From VXYK01 sp965221585 (lineage in GTDB: Bacteria > Actinomycetota > Acidimicrobiia > Acidimicrobiales > Aldehydirespiratoraceae): a DNA stretch of 64,000 nucleotides. The stretch is from contig OZ244898.1 of assembly GCA_965221585.1 (NCBI GenBank), positions 1,798,001 to 1,862,000 of the forward strand, written 5' to 3'. Both the position numbers and the translations under genes were made by a program. Below, piece by piece: positions 54,667 to 63,916 of the stretch; positions within the stretch are counted from its first letter, which is position 1; each line of letters starts with the position of its first letter. Under the pieces are notes generated by a model, which saw only the letters and a list, made by a program, of their open reading frames with translations, had not been told where the DNA came from and did not search any database.

Positions 54667-55488
54667 TCAAGCGGGAGCGGCCACGGTCAACCGGGCCATC
54701 TCACGGCGCTGCGGATAATGATCCGCGACCGCGAAGTGCTGAGTGCAGCGCTCGTCCCAGACGATCAGGTCACCCTCGGACCATTCGTAGCGAATCGTGT
54801 AGTTCGGCTGGGTGGCGTGAACGTACAGGAAGTTGAGCAGGGCATCACTCTCGCCGCGGTGAAAACCCACCAGGTGACTGGTGAAATTCTGGTTGACATT
54901 GAGGTAAAGGCGACCCGTGTCGGGATGGGAGGCCACCACCGGTCGCTCCGCACCGGGAAACTCCACCCGGGTGCGCTCGACCAACTCAGCCCCGGCCTTG
55001 GAGATGAAAGACTGCCCCGGGCCCATGTCATGCCATGCGTTCATGCCGACAAGCCGCTGCTGCAAAGACTCCGAAAGACCGTCGTGGGCGGCATACATGC
55101 TGGCGAAGATGGTGTCTCCTCCCCTGGCCGGCATCTCCACAGCCCGCAGGGAGCCCAAGATCGGCGCGTCGGGGTCCCAGGTCACATCCGTGTGCCACTT
55201 GTCCTGGTAGGGAGGCCGGTCTTGATCGTCGACAATCCGTTCGACCTTGGCCTCAACCAACCCCGAAGTCCGGCCGATCGGATGGATGTAAGGCCGTCCC
55301 CAGGCAGAGAGCAGGTCCATCTGGTGGGAGTCCTCAATCTCCTGTCCCGGAAAAACCAGCACCAGGTGTTCCAACAGGAGCCCGTACAGCTCAGCGCGCT
55401 CACCGTCGCTCAAAGGAACCCGAAGATCGATACCCGACACCCGAGCCCCGAGCACACCGCCGATCGGCTCAACCATCCATGCGTTCAT
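54667..55488 (-). CDS. TauD/TfdA-family Fe(II)/2-oxoglutarate dioxygenase
   Basis: A 273-residue oxygenase with the HxD motif in DKWHTDVTW (near residue 100), the distal His in RCTQHFAVADH and the 2-oxoglutarate-binding Arg in YPQRREMARL. ATG 55488 (MNAWMVEPIGGVLGARVSG) matches the family N-terminus; the frame upstream to 55593 is unlikely to be translated. Family members hydroxylate sulfonates, aryloxyalkanoates or similar small acids. It follows two acyl-CoA dehydrogenase genes by about 110 bases on the same strand and may belong to the same catabolic route. Confidence 0.88.
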   Translation of the reverse strand: MNAWMVEPIGGVLGARVSGIDLRVPLSDGERAELYGLLLEHLVLVFPGQEIEDSHQMDLLSAWGRPYIHPIGRTSGLVEAKVERIVDDQDRPPYQDKWHTDVTWDPDAPILGSLRAVEMPARGGDTIFASMYAAHDGLSESLQQRLVGMNAWHDMGPGQSFISKAGAELVERTRVEFPGAERPVVASHPDTGRLYLNVNQNFTSHLVGFHRGESDALLNFLYVHATQPNYTIRYEWSEGDLIVWDERCTQHFAVADHYPQRREMARLTVAAPA

Positions 55489-55598
55489 GGTGGGCGACAA
55501 TACCGCACCCAACCAGGCACGGCCGATTCCTGCGGGACCGATACCACGGGTACCCACACGCGGACCAGATGCTCTGATCCACCGGGAGACCACACGGC

Positions 55599-56864
55599 CT
55601 AGCCACCCGTTCGGGGCACATCGCGAAATGGGCGATCCCGATCTTCGGATCGCTCACGAGGCATACCCAGCAGCCGTTCACTGATGATGTTGCGCTGCAT
55701 CTCAGTACTGCCGCCGCCCAGACAGCGAGCTTGGCGAAACACATACTCGGTGCCGAACTCACCAGCGGGATCAGCCGCTGAGAAGGCAACCGACGATGAA
55801 CCCGCCAACTCCATGCCGATGGTGGCCCGCCGTGCGCCGGCCAACCCAGCCGACATACGCAACAGCGCGCCCGCAGGAGGTGGGAAATAACCGCTTCTCA
55901 ACCCCTGCGAAACCCTTGCCGACAGTTGACGATGCACCATCTTCAAGGAGTGGGCCTCACCCAACAGATCCAAATGGTGCGACGACTCGGTTCTATCTGA
56001 CCGAGCCACCAAGTCCACAAAACCGTCCTGCGCGGCGACGACGCGCCCGGTCCCGCCGTCGTGCGCATACACAGATCCGCCGCCCGACTCCCGCTCATAG
56101 TTCAACAACCCCGAAGCCACAGTCCAACCACCGTTCACCTCACCAATGACGCTGTCTGCATCGAGGCGCACGTTGCTGAAGAACTCTTCGCAGAAGTCCC
56201 GACCGCCGTTGGACTGTCTGATCCAGCCGACATCAACCCCCGGCTGGTCGATCTTCATCAAGAACATCGTCAACCCGCCGTGTTTGGTGGCGTCCCAATC
56301 GGTGCGGGCCAGACACATCGCATAGTCGCAGTAAATGGCGAAAGTGCTCCAAGTCTTGGCCCCGTTGATCAACCAGGAATCGCCGTCGCGGTCCGCCCGA
56401 GTAATCGCACCTGCAAGGTCCGAACCACCGCTCGGCTCGGAGAGAAACTGGACCCATAGTTCATCGCCACGCAGAATCGCCGTGATATGGCGTCGTTTCT
56501 GATCCTCGGTACCGAAATCAAGCAGCGTCGGCGCGATGATCGCCAAGGTGGGAACGCTGAACAGTGAGGGCATCTCGTAACCAGCGGTCTCCTCGTTGAA
56601 AACCCGCTGGTGCGCCGGGGTGAGACCCTGCCCGCCGTAGGGACGCGGGAACACGAGCCCGGCGAAACCGCCGTCGAACAAGCGGCGCTGCAGGAGACGC
56701 GCACGGTCCACCGTCGACTCGTCGAGCACCCCTGACGACACATCGGGCGCCTCCGCGCCGAGCAGCGGCATATTCTCGGCCAACCAAGCACGCGCCCGCA
56801 GTCTGAAAGACTCAAGGTCCTCAGAGTCGAGCGCTTCAAGATACGGCTGATCGTTGGAAGTCAT
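55599..56864 (-). CDS. Acyl-CoA dehydrogenase (alpha-type subunit with EMQRN motif)
   Basis: FAD flavoprotein for alpha,beta-desaturation of an acyl-CoA, 421 residues. It shows the FLSEPSGGSDLA substrate/FAD loop, the GAKTWSTFA motif and the C-terminal GGGSTEMQRNIISERLLG. The last part is the FAD-pyrophosphate-contacting region present in only one subunit of heteromeric FadE enzymes. Its start overlaps the stop of the smaller dehydrogenase upstream by 4 bases, consistent with an alpha2-beta2 complex as in actinobacterial steroid degradation. The true substrate is unknown. Confidence 0.9.
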   Translation of the reverse strand: MTSNDQPYLEALDSEDLESFRLRARAWLAENMPLLGAEAPDVSSGVLDESTVDRARLLQRRLFDGGFAGLVFPRPYGGQGLTPAHQRVFNEETAGYEMPSLFSVPTLAIIAPTLLDFGTEDQKRRHITAILRGDELWVQFLSEPSGGSDLAGAITRADRDGDSWLINGAKTWSTFAIYCDYAMCLARTDWDATKHGGLTMFLMKIDQPGVDVGWIRQSNGGRDFCEEFFSNVRLDADSVIGEVNGGWTVASGLLNYERESGGGSVYAHDGGTGRVVAAQDGFVDLVARSDRTESSHHLDLLGEAHSLKMVHRQLSARVSQGLRSGYFPPPAGALLRMSAGLAGARRATIGMELAGSSSVAFSAADPAGEFGTEYVFRQARCLGGGSTEMQRNIISERLLGMPRERSEDRDRPFRDVPRTGG

Positions 56865-58003
56865 GAGCTGGCGCTACCCCCTTCAACCTCAGCGACAAGA
56901 CCAGCGGCCAACGCAATGCGATGCTCACGAGGAGACCCATAGAGGTTGCGGTTGACCGTGGCCCGACGCAGGTAGAGATGAATGTCGTGCTCCCAAGTCA
57001 CGCCCATACCGCCGTGAAGCTGAACGCAGTCCTGGATCAGCTCAAGCGCTCGGTCGCCCACATAGGACTTGGCTACGCGAACCAACTGATGAGCGTCAAC
57101 CGCTCGCTGCGCAACCGCGGTGGCAGCTGCCTGGGTCGTCGCCTGGATCGACTCGCACCACAACTTCATGTCGGCAAAACGATGCTTCAGCGCCTGATAA
57201 GACGCCAAGGGCCGACCAAACGTGTAACGGTCGAACGCCCACTCGATCGTGAACTCAAGGACACGATCAGCGACACCAGCCGTCTCCGCGCACTGCAACA
57301 CCAGCGCCAGTTGGACCTGTGACTCGACAGCCGCGGCGGCAGACCCGAAATCGCCGACGAGGCAGTCAGCTCCAACCTCCACATCGTGAAACCGAACTTC
57401 AGCGAAACGTCGAACCAGGTCCAAACCGTCGAGAGCCACAATCTCCACTCCCGGCATGTCAACCGAGACAAGGAACTGGCTGAGCCCCGGCGCGGAGTCA
57501 CAACTCACCAACAGCCACTGCGCCTGAGCTCCGGCCTCCACCGCAGGACACGTTCCCGAAAGAACAAAACCGCCGTCTCGACGCACCGCGCTGAGGGAGG
57601 ACCGCGCCTCGAAGGCAGGCGGGCACCAGGTCGCCACCACCTCACCCGACGCGACTCCAGCCAGCACCTCCGAGCATTGATCATCCGACCCGACTTCCGC
57701 CAGCGCCGAAGCCACCACGTTGGAGGGCAGCAACGGGCCGGGCGAGACCGACCTGCCCATCTGCTCGGCAAGCGCCGCGAGCTCGACTACTCCCGCGCCG
57801 CCATCCGAGGCGCCCCCGTACTGGTCTGGGATCAGCAGGGAGGTCCAGCCGAGCTGTGCCCCTCGCCGCCACCAGTCCGCAGGGAATCCCTCCGGCTCGT
57901 CGGCCCACTCCCGCACCACCGTCAGGTCGCAGGTCTCGGCCAGGAAGCGCGCAGTGGTCTCACGCAGCAGTTCCAGATCCTCGGTAGGGGCGAGGTTCAA
58001 CAC
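56861..58003 (-). CDS. Acyl-CoA dehydrogenase (smaller, beta-type subunit)
   Basis: A 380-residue acyl-CoA dehydrogenase-fold protein. The N-terminal domain has GAGVVELAALAEQMGRS. The C-terminal domain ends with HGGMGVTWEHDIHLYLRRA and lacks the G-T-x-E-x-Q-R signature of its neighbour. The usual FLSEPGAGSD-type loop is also poorly preserved (ATWCPPAFEARSSL). These are traits of the second subunit in heteromeric FadE pairs. ATG or GTG at 58003 starts the operon, divergent from the dehydrogenase at 58175. Confidence 0.88.
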   Translation of the reverse strand: MLNLAPTEDLELLRETTARFLAETCDLTVVREWADEPEGFPADWWRRGAQLGWTSLLIPDQYGGASDGGAGVVELAALAEQMGRSVSPGPLLPSNVVASALAEVGSDDQCSEVLAGVASGEVVATWCPPAFEARSSLSAVRRDGGFVLSGTCPAVEAGAQAQWLLVSCDSAPGLSQFLVSVDMPGVEIVALDGLDLVRRFAEVRFHDVEVGADCLVGDFGSAAAAVESQVQLALVLQCAETAGVADRVLEFTIEWAFDRYTFGRPLASYQALKHRFADMKLWCESIQATTQAAATAVAQRAVDAHQLVRVAKSYVGDRALELIQDCVQLHGGMGVTWEHDIHLYLRRATVNRNLYGSPREHRIALAAGLVAEVEGGSASS

Positions 58004-58174
58004 CCGTTCAGTCTCGCACGAGAACCATCACCGCACGCCATATCGGCGATACATCAGCGGTACACCAGCGCAACCTCATCGCTGAACCGCCCGACACAGG
58101 CATACCGACCGAATCGCAGCGAAAGCAGATACGGGGATAGGTTTAGCGCCAGACCGCTCGCCTTGGGGAGAATG

Positions 58175-59407
58175 ATGTCTGCGGACACCGCTACCGAAAC
58201 TGAACTGGCCACCTTCGAGCAACGCTGCAGATCCTTCCTCGACGAGCACGCCAGCGGATTCCCGTCCGACGGGGAGGGTGACCCGCGAAGCGTCAAACGG
58301 ATGGCCGTCACCAAGAAATTCCAACAGGCGCTGGCCGACGCAGGCCTGGCCGGCATCGTCTACCCGACCGAATACGGCGGAGCGGGGCTCTCCAAGACAC
58401 ATGACCGGGTCTGGCGCGAGGTGTACGCGCAGTACCCCAACATGTCCTTCGACCTCACCATCTCACACGGCATGTGCCTGCCGATGCTGGCCGAGTACGG
58501 TACCCACGAACAGAAGGCCGAGTACCTGGCGGACAACATCAGCGGACGCACCGTGTGGTGCCAGATGTTCTCAGAACCGGGAGCCGGATCCGACGTCGCC
58601 AGCCTCCAGACCAAAGCAGAACGAGACGGCGACACCTGGATAATCAACGGCCAGAAGGTATGGACCACCCTCGCCCACCTGAGCGACTACGGCGTGATAA
58701 TCGCCCGGACCGACCCAAACGTTCCGAAACACGCGGGCATCTCGATGTTCATCGTGCCGATGGACGCCCCCGGCGTGGAGGTCCGGCCCATCCACCAGAT
58801 CGACGGCGGCACCCATTTCAACGAAGTCTTCTTCACCGATGTCCAGATCCCCGCCGACAACCTGCTGGGCGACCTCAACAACGGCTGGAACATGGCCACC
58901 GCGATGCTGATGTATGAACGCGTCGCCATCGGTACCGGGGCCAGCGGAGGGGTCCGCCACGACCGGGCCGACCAGCTCATCGCCGAAGCCACCAAACGAG
59001 GCATCATCGCCGACCTAGTCCTGCGCCAGAAACTCATGCGCATCTACACGATGGAAACCTGCCAATCGCTCGTGTCGATGCGTACCCGGGCCGAGATGAA
59101 AGCCGGCAAGACCCCCGGACCCGGAGGTTCCATCAGCAAACTCGCCACCACCATCATCATGGACCAGGTGCGCGACGTCTCCATGGAGATCGTCGGAGCC
59201 GGCGGAGTCGCCTGGTCCGACCCCTCCGACGGACGCTGGCAGCGCGGCGCGCTGACCAGCCTGCAAGGAGGAATCGCCGGCGGCACCAACGAGATACAAC
59301 GCAACATTATCGGAGACCGCGTGCTGGGCCTGCCCCGCGACATCAGCGTCGACCGGGGCGTTCCCTTCAAGGACCTGAAGGTCGGCACGCAACAGAGTCC
59401 CGCCTGA
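58175..59407 (+). CDS. Acyl-CoA dehydrogenase
   Basis: A 410-residue FadE protein with all usual motifs: MFSEPGAGSDVASLQT, GQKVWTTLAH, and the C-terminal GGIAGGTNEIQRNIIGDRVLGLPRD. Two adjacent ATGs (58172 and 58175) follow GGGGAG; the second has the better spacing. The long frame to 57386 is the shadow of the divergent gene. An amidohydrolase gene follows after 29 bases, so the two are probably cotranscribed. Confidence 0.92.
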   Translation: MSADTATETELATFEQRCRSFLDEHASGFPSDGEGDPRSVKRMAVTKKFQQALADAGLAGIVYPTEYGGAGLSKTHDRVWREVYAQYPNMSFDLTISHGMCLPMLAEYGTHEQKAEYLADNISGRTVWCQMFSEPGAGSDVASLQTKAERDGDTWIINGQKVWTTLAHLSDYGVIIARTDPNVPKHAGISMFIVPMDAPGVEVRPIHQIDGGTHFNEVFFTDVQIPADNLLGDLNNGWNMATAMLMYERVAIGTGASGGVRHDRADQLIAEATKRGIIADLVLRQKLMRIYTMETCQSLVSMRTRAEMKAGKTPGPGGSISKLATTIIMDQVRDVSMEIVGAGGVAWSDPSDGRWQRGALTSLQGGIAGGTNEIQRNIIGDRVLGLPRDISVDRGVPFKDLKVGTQQSPA

Positions 59408-59436
59408 ACCCGCGGCGACACCGAGTCTGGACAGCC

Positions 59437-60891
59437 ATGAGCACCGACCCCGCAAACTACGGCCCGACCCCGGAAGTGAGCCGAATCCTCGAGCAGCTCG
59501 ACCATCCCGTCATCGACACCGACGGACACGTCATCGAGTTCCTACCGTGGGTACGCGACCTGGTCGTCAACATCGCCGGCAACGACGTCGCCGAACGCTT
59601 CGATCAGATGGTCAACGGAAACGCCTCCATCCGACGCGTTCCACCCGAGCACCGACGCCAAGCCGGCGTCACCCGCAGCGCCTGGTGGGGACTGCCCGCA
59701 CGCAACACACTCGACCGGGCAACGGCAATGCTCCCGGAACTGCTTTATCGACGCCTCGACCAGATCGGCGTGGACGTAGCGCTCCTGTACCCGACATACG
59801 GACTGACCGTCACCGCGCTGCCCGACGATGAACTGCGCCAAGCCATGGCCCGGGCCTTCAACACCTACATGGCCCAGGCCTACAAACCGTACGGTGACCG
59901 ACTGATCGCGGTGGCGTCGATCCCGATGTTCACACCGCAAGAGGCACTCGCCGAACTCGACCATGCCGTCGACACTCTCGGGCTGAGAGCCGTGATGCTC
60001 TCAGGGGTCATCCCCCGCCCGTTGCCGGGCGAACAGAACCACCGCGGCGCCCGCTTCATCAACGGTGTCGGCCACGACAGCGAACACGACTACGACCCCG
60101 TATGGAAACGCTGCGAAGAACTCGGGGTCTGCCCCACCTTCCACGCCTCCGCGCAGGGCTGGGGAACTCGCGCCTCACGCACCAACTACGTCTACAACCA
60201 CATCGGGAACTTCGCCACAGCCGGGGAAGCCGCCGCTCGCTCCCTGCTGATCGGCGGCGCGCCGATGCGATTCCCGAACCTCCGCTGGGCCTTCCTCGAG
60301 GGCGGCGTGGCCTGGGGAGCGAACCTGTTGGGCGACGCAATCGGGCACTTCGAGAAACGCAACAGCACCGGAATCAGACACTACGACCCCGCGAAGATCG
60401 ACCGGGAAGAACTCCAAGCCCTGTTCGCGCGCCACGGCACCGACGAGCACTCCAAACGAATCGGGCAGCTCGACTACGCGCTCACCATGCTCTCGGACCC
60501 CGACGAGGACCGCGCAACGATCGACGAATGGGCCGAGAGTCAGATCAGCAGCGTCGACGAATTGATCGAGATCTTCCGCGACCGCTTCTACTTCGGTTGC
60601 GAAGCCGACGATCCGATGAACGCCTTGGCCTACCAGACCGACCTGCTGCCAGGCGGTATCTCGATGCGCGCCATCTTCGCCTCGGACATCGGCCATTGGG
60701 ACGTACCCGACATTCGAGAAGTGCTGCCCGAGGCCTACGAACTGGTCGAGAAGGGACTGATCAGCCGCTCAGACTTCCGCAAGTTCACCTTCGAAGACCC
60801 TGTCAGGCTCTTCACCGCCCAGAACCCCGACTTCTTCGCGTCGACCACGGTCGCCGAAGCAGCCGGGACAGTTCTCGCATCAGGCGGCTGA
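59437..60891 (+). CDS. Amidohydrolase-2 family protein
   Basis: A 484-residue TIM-barrel hydrolase or decarboxylase. Metal-site features include VIDTDGHVIEF near the N-terminus (D-x-H), CPTFHASAQGW, and FASDIGHWDVPD with the C-terminal Asp. It is longer than the family average because of insertions near residues 60-100. It belongs to the same broad family as the enzyme at 50196 but is clearly divergent from it. It follows an acyl-CoA dehydrogenase by 29 bases, suggesting a role in degrading an acyl or ring-cleavage product. Confidence 0.88.
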   Translation: MSTDPANYGPTPEVSRILEQLDHPVIDTDGHVIEFLPWVRDLVVNIAGNDVAERFDQMVNGNASIRRVPPEHRRQAGVTRSAWWGLPARNTLDRATAMLPELLYRRLDQIGVDVALLYPTYGLTVTALPDDELRQAMARAFNTYMAQAYKPYGDRLIAVASIPMFTPQEALAELDHAVDTLGLRAVMLSGVIPRPLPGEQNHRGARFINGVGHDSEHDYDPVWKRCEELGVCPTFHASAQGWGTRASRTNYVYNHIGNFATAGEAAARSLLIGGAPMRFPNLRWAFLEGGVAWGANLLGDAIGHFEKRNSTGIRHYDPAKIDREELQALFARHGTDEHSKRIGQLDYALTMLSDPDEDRATIDEWAESQISSVDELIEIFRDRFYFGCEADDPMNALAYQTDLLPGGISMRAIFASDIGHWDVPDIREVLPEAYELVEKGLISRSDFRKFTFEDPVRLFTAQNPDFFASTTVAEAAGTVLASGG

Positions 60892-60958
60892 ACTGGCTGA
60901 GCCGATCGGCCGGCTCCCCTCCCGACTCCGTGCCCCGGAAGAACCTGCGCTAGATCAT

Positions 60959-61006
60959 CCCCTGCCCTGGATGGGTCCTGCCCTAGATGGGTCCTGCCCT
61001 AGATAG
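60959..61006. repeat. 16-bp tandem repeat, three copies, at an acyl-CoA dehydrogenase stop
   Basis: The unit GTCCTGCCCTAGATGG is present nearly three times in succession (first copy CCCCTGCCCTGGATGG, last copy ending ATAG). The array covers the stop codon of the minus-strand dehydrogenase at 60999, so its last few residues come from repeat sequence. Confidence 0.85.
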
Positions 61007-62237
61007 GTAGAGCGCCGGTCGCCGACTTGGTCGTACCGTGGTCCTTGTAAGCGGCGATCGTCCGCTGGGCTATCCGCATCTGATGGACCTCGTCGGCACC
61101 GTCGGCGAAACGAGCCCAGCGGGCATGCTGGAACATATGGGCTAGCGGTGTGTCCGTCGAGTAGCCCAGCGCGCCGTGCACCTGAATCGCGCGGTCGATT
61201 ATCCGGTTCAGCGAATTGGCCACGAAGTGCTTCGCCATCGACACCTCCGACTTGAAATCCTCGCCGGCGTCGATCTTCGAAGCAGCGTGCAGCACCATCA
61301 ACTTGCACTGATACAGCTCCATGGCCGAATCGGCGATCATCCACTGGACCCCCTGCTTCTCCGCCAGGATCGAACCGTGGCTATAGCGATCGAGCGCACG
61401 GTCCACCATCATGTCAAGCGCCGTCTCTGCCTGGGCGATCCAACGCATGCAGTGGGCCAGCCGGGCCGGACCCAGACGGTACTGGCCGAGCAGGTGGCCT
61501 TGACCACGACCGCCCAGCATCTGGCTCTCATGCAGGCGCAGATCCTCGATGAGTATCTCGGAGTGCCCGGTGCCGCCGTGCATCGTCTCGATCTGACGAA
61601 CCTCAGTCCAACCAGGCGTTGGAAGGTCGACGATGAACGCCGTGTTCGCCGCCTGGGGAAGATCAGGGTCGTCCTCGGTCCTGACAATCAGGATCGCGAA
61701 GTTGGCGCGGTGGGCATTGGAGATGAACCACTTGTGCCCGTTGAGGACCCATTCCTCACCGTCCTGGTAGCCGCTGCTGCGGATCAATGTCGGATCCGAA
61801 CCGGCAACCTCGGGTTCGGTCATCGCGAAACAGGACCAGACAGTGCCCTGACAGAGAGGTTTCAGATACTTCTCGGCCTGCTCAGGAGTCGCCCAATGCA
61901 ACAGGGTGTGCATGTTGCCCTCATCGGGGGCCTGACAGTTGAGCACCCAGGGGCCGTAGTACGACTTGGCGGCCTCGGCCTGCACCATCGCCAAGGCCAC
62001 ATGGCCCAGTCCCATCCCGCCCCACTCGACGGGCATGTGCGGAAGCCAGAGACCCTGGGCATGAGCCTGCTTGCGCAGAGCGATCAGCCGGCCGACCCTC
62101 TCCGAGCCCACAAGCGCCGGAGCGCCCCCATGACCCTCGATCTCCGCTTCGGCAGGCTTGACCACGTCGTCGATGAACTCACGAACCCGGCCACGGATCG
62201 CCTCGTGCTCCGGACTGAGGGTGAAATCAATCGCCAC
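60999..62237 (-). CDS. Acyl-CoA dehydrogenase, ACAD11-like
   Basis: A 412-residue dehydrogenase of the group that includes ACAD10/11. It has FAMTEPEVAGSDPT, GHKWFISNAHRAN and the C-terminal YSTDTPLAHMFQHARWARFADGADEVHQ (given for orientation; key residues are the DGADEVHQ motif). The start is GTG 62237. It stands 8 bases before the ftsX stop side and has no linked catabolic partner on its own strand. The convergent amidohydrolase ends about 107 bases away. Confidence 0.9.
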   Translation of the reverse strand: MAIDFTLSPEHEAIRGRVREFIDDVVKPAEAEIEGHGGAPALVGSERVGRLIALRKQAHAQGLWLPHMPVEWGGMGLGHVALAMVQAEAAKSYYGPWVLNCQAPDEGNMHTLLHWATPEQAEKYLKPLCQGTVWSCFAMTEPEVAGSDPTLIRSSGYQDGEEWVLNGHKWFISNAHRANFAILIVRTEDDPDLPQAANTAFIVDLPTPGWTEVRQIETMHGGTGHSEILIEDLRLHESQMLGGRGQGHLLGQYRLGPARLAHCMRWIAQAETALDMMVDRALDRYSHGSILAEKQGVQWMIADSAMELYQCKLMVLHAASKIDAGEDFKSEVSMAKHFVANSLNRIIDRAIQVHGALGYSTDTPLAHMFQHARWARFADGADEVHQMRIAQRTIAAYKDHGTTKSATGALPI

Positions 62238-62245
62238 GGTGCACC

Positions 62246-63142
62246 TCAGACGTCCAGATACCGCGTCACGGCCACCGCGGACCCGATACCCGACACCACA
62301 ATGGCTATGACCAGAACCAGCAGGCTGGTGGAGTAGAACTCGCCCTGATCAACCCTGAAGCCCTGCATCAGCTGGAGGCTGTCCGGTTCGCTCAGCCCCT
62401 TGATGACGGTGTCGTCGAGAATCCGCAGGCCGACCCAGGCCCCCATGGCCCCCAGAACCGCCTGGACCAGACCCTCGAGCATGAACGGCACACGAATGAA
62501 CCAGTTGGTCGCTCCCACGACCTTCATGATCTCGATTTCAGCGCCGCGGCTGCGGATCGCGCTCACGATGTTCGTCAAGATCAACAACGTCGCCGCAGTG
62601 AGCAGGATCACCGAACCCACCAGGAACACCCTGGTCACCTTGTCGGCGAGGCGCTGAATGTCACGGATCGTCTGATCAGCCGAAACAACCTCCTCCACTC
62701 CCGGGCGTCCGACGAACTGGTCCGACAGCTCAGCAACCACATCGGCATCGGGGTTGGTGGGCACGACCCGATACGACGGAGGCAGAACATCCGGTGAGAC
62801 GACCTCAATCAACTCGGGGGTGTCGGCGAATATCTCCCGGAACTCCTCATAGGTCTGGCTCTGGTCGACGTAGATCCACTCCCTGATCGCCGGACTCGTA
62901 TCAATGCTGTCGCGAATGTTCGCGTCCTGTTCGGCGGTCGCGTCGGGTTGCATCCAGACCACGAACTCGATCCCACCCTCCCAGCGGGCCGTGGCGTTGT
63001 CGACCGCATAATTGAACAGGAAGAAACCGCCGAAGAGCCACAGCGACACACCGATGGTGATGATCGCCGCGGCCGACGACAGGACGTTGCGCCAAAGGTT
63101 CTGACCGGTCTCACGCAGGACGTAGCGCGGGCTCAGTGCCAT
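62246..63142 (-). CDS. ftsX: Cell division protein FtsX
   Basis: Membrane subunit of the FtsEX complex that activates peptidoglycan hydrolases at division. The 298 residues have a first membrane helix (~20-45), a periplasmic domain of about 125 residues, and three C-terminal helices with the GAEIEIMKVVGATNWFIRVPFMLEGLVQ motif. The gene starts 6 bases after ftsE. Confidence 0.95.
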   Translation of the reverse strand: MALSPRYVLRETGQNLWRNVLSSAAAIITIGVSLWLFGGFFLFNYAVDNATARWEGGIEFVVWMQPDATAEQDANIRDSIDTSPAIREWIYVDQSQTYEEFREIFADTPELIEVVSPDVLPPSYRVVPTNPDADVVAELSDQFVGRPGVEEVVSADQTIRDIQRLADKVTRVFLVGSVILLTAATLLILTNIVSAIRSRGAEIEIMKVVGATNWFIRVPFMLEGLVQAVLGAMGAWVGLRILDDTVIKGLSEPDSLQLMQGFRVDQGEFYSTSLLVLVIAIVVSGIGSAVAVTRYLDV

Positions 63143-63148
63143 GAGGAC

Positions 63149-63826
63149 CTACTCATAGACACCGCGAGCCTGGTCGCGGACGATCTCGCCCCGATCGAGT
63201 TCAATGACTCTGCGACGCATCGTGTCGACGATGCTGCGGTCATGAGTTGCCATCACCACAGTCGTGCCCGTGCGGTTGATCCGATCGAGCAGTTTCATGA
63301 TCCCGACGGAGGTCTGCGGATCAAGGTTGCCCGTGGGCTCGTCGGCCAACAGGATCGGCGGTCGATTGACGAACGCCCGCGCCACCGACACGCGCTGCTG
63401 CTCGCCACCGGACAGTTCGTGGGGGAAGTTGTCCATCTTCTCGGTAAGGCCGACGAGTTCAAGGATGGCAGGAACCTGCTTGCGGACCACCTGCCTGGGC
63501 TTGCCGATCACCTCCAGGGCGAAGGCAACGTTCTCGGCCACCGTCTTCTTCGGGAGCAGCTTGAAATCCTGGAAGATGAAGCCGATGTTGCGGCGCAGGA
63601 AGGGCACCCGCCAGGTACCGAGTGTTCCGATGTCCTTGCCGGCCACATAGATGGTCCCGTGCTCGGGGAGTTCCTCACGGTTCAGGAGCCGGATGAACGT
63701 TGACTTGCCCGAGCCCGACGGTCCTACGAGGAAGACGAACTCGCCTTTGGCGATGTCCACGGTGACATCACGAACCGCAACAACAGTGCCCTTGTAGACC
63801 TTGGTTACGTTGTTGAGTTTGATCAT
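63149..63826 (-). CDS. ftsE: Cell division ATP-binding protein FtsE
   Basis: ABC ATPase partner of FtsX, 225 residues, with Walker A GPSGSGKST, signature LSGGEQQRVS and Walker B PPILLADEPTGNLDP. It follows prfB by about 90 bases and precedes ftsX; the prfB-ftsE-ftsX order is common in actinobacteria. In many relatives smpB follows ftsX, but here smpB is about 31 kb away. Confidence 0.97.
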   Translation of the reverse strand: MIKLNNVTKVYKGTVVAVRDVTVDIAKGEFVFLVGPSGSGKSTFIRLLNREELPEHGTIYVAGKDIGTLGTWRVPFLRRNIGFIFQDFKLLPKKTVAENVAFALEVIGKPRQVVRKQVPAILELVGLTEKMDNFPHELSGGEQQRVSVARAFVNRPPILLADEPTGNLDPQTSVGIMKLLDRINRTGTTVVMATHDRSIVDTMRRRVIELDRGEIVRDQARGVYE

Positions 63827-63916
63827 TATTGTTCCGTCTCGAGCGAAGCTGCCTCGGACGCTCAGCGCGCGTCAGCCGACCGCGGGACATTACCAGCGAC
63901 CGGGGGCCAAACCGAG

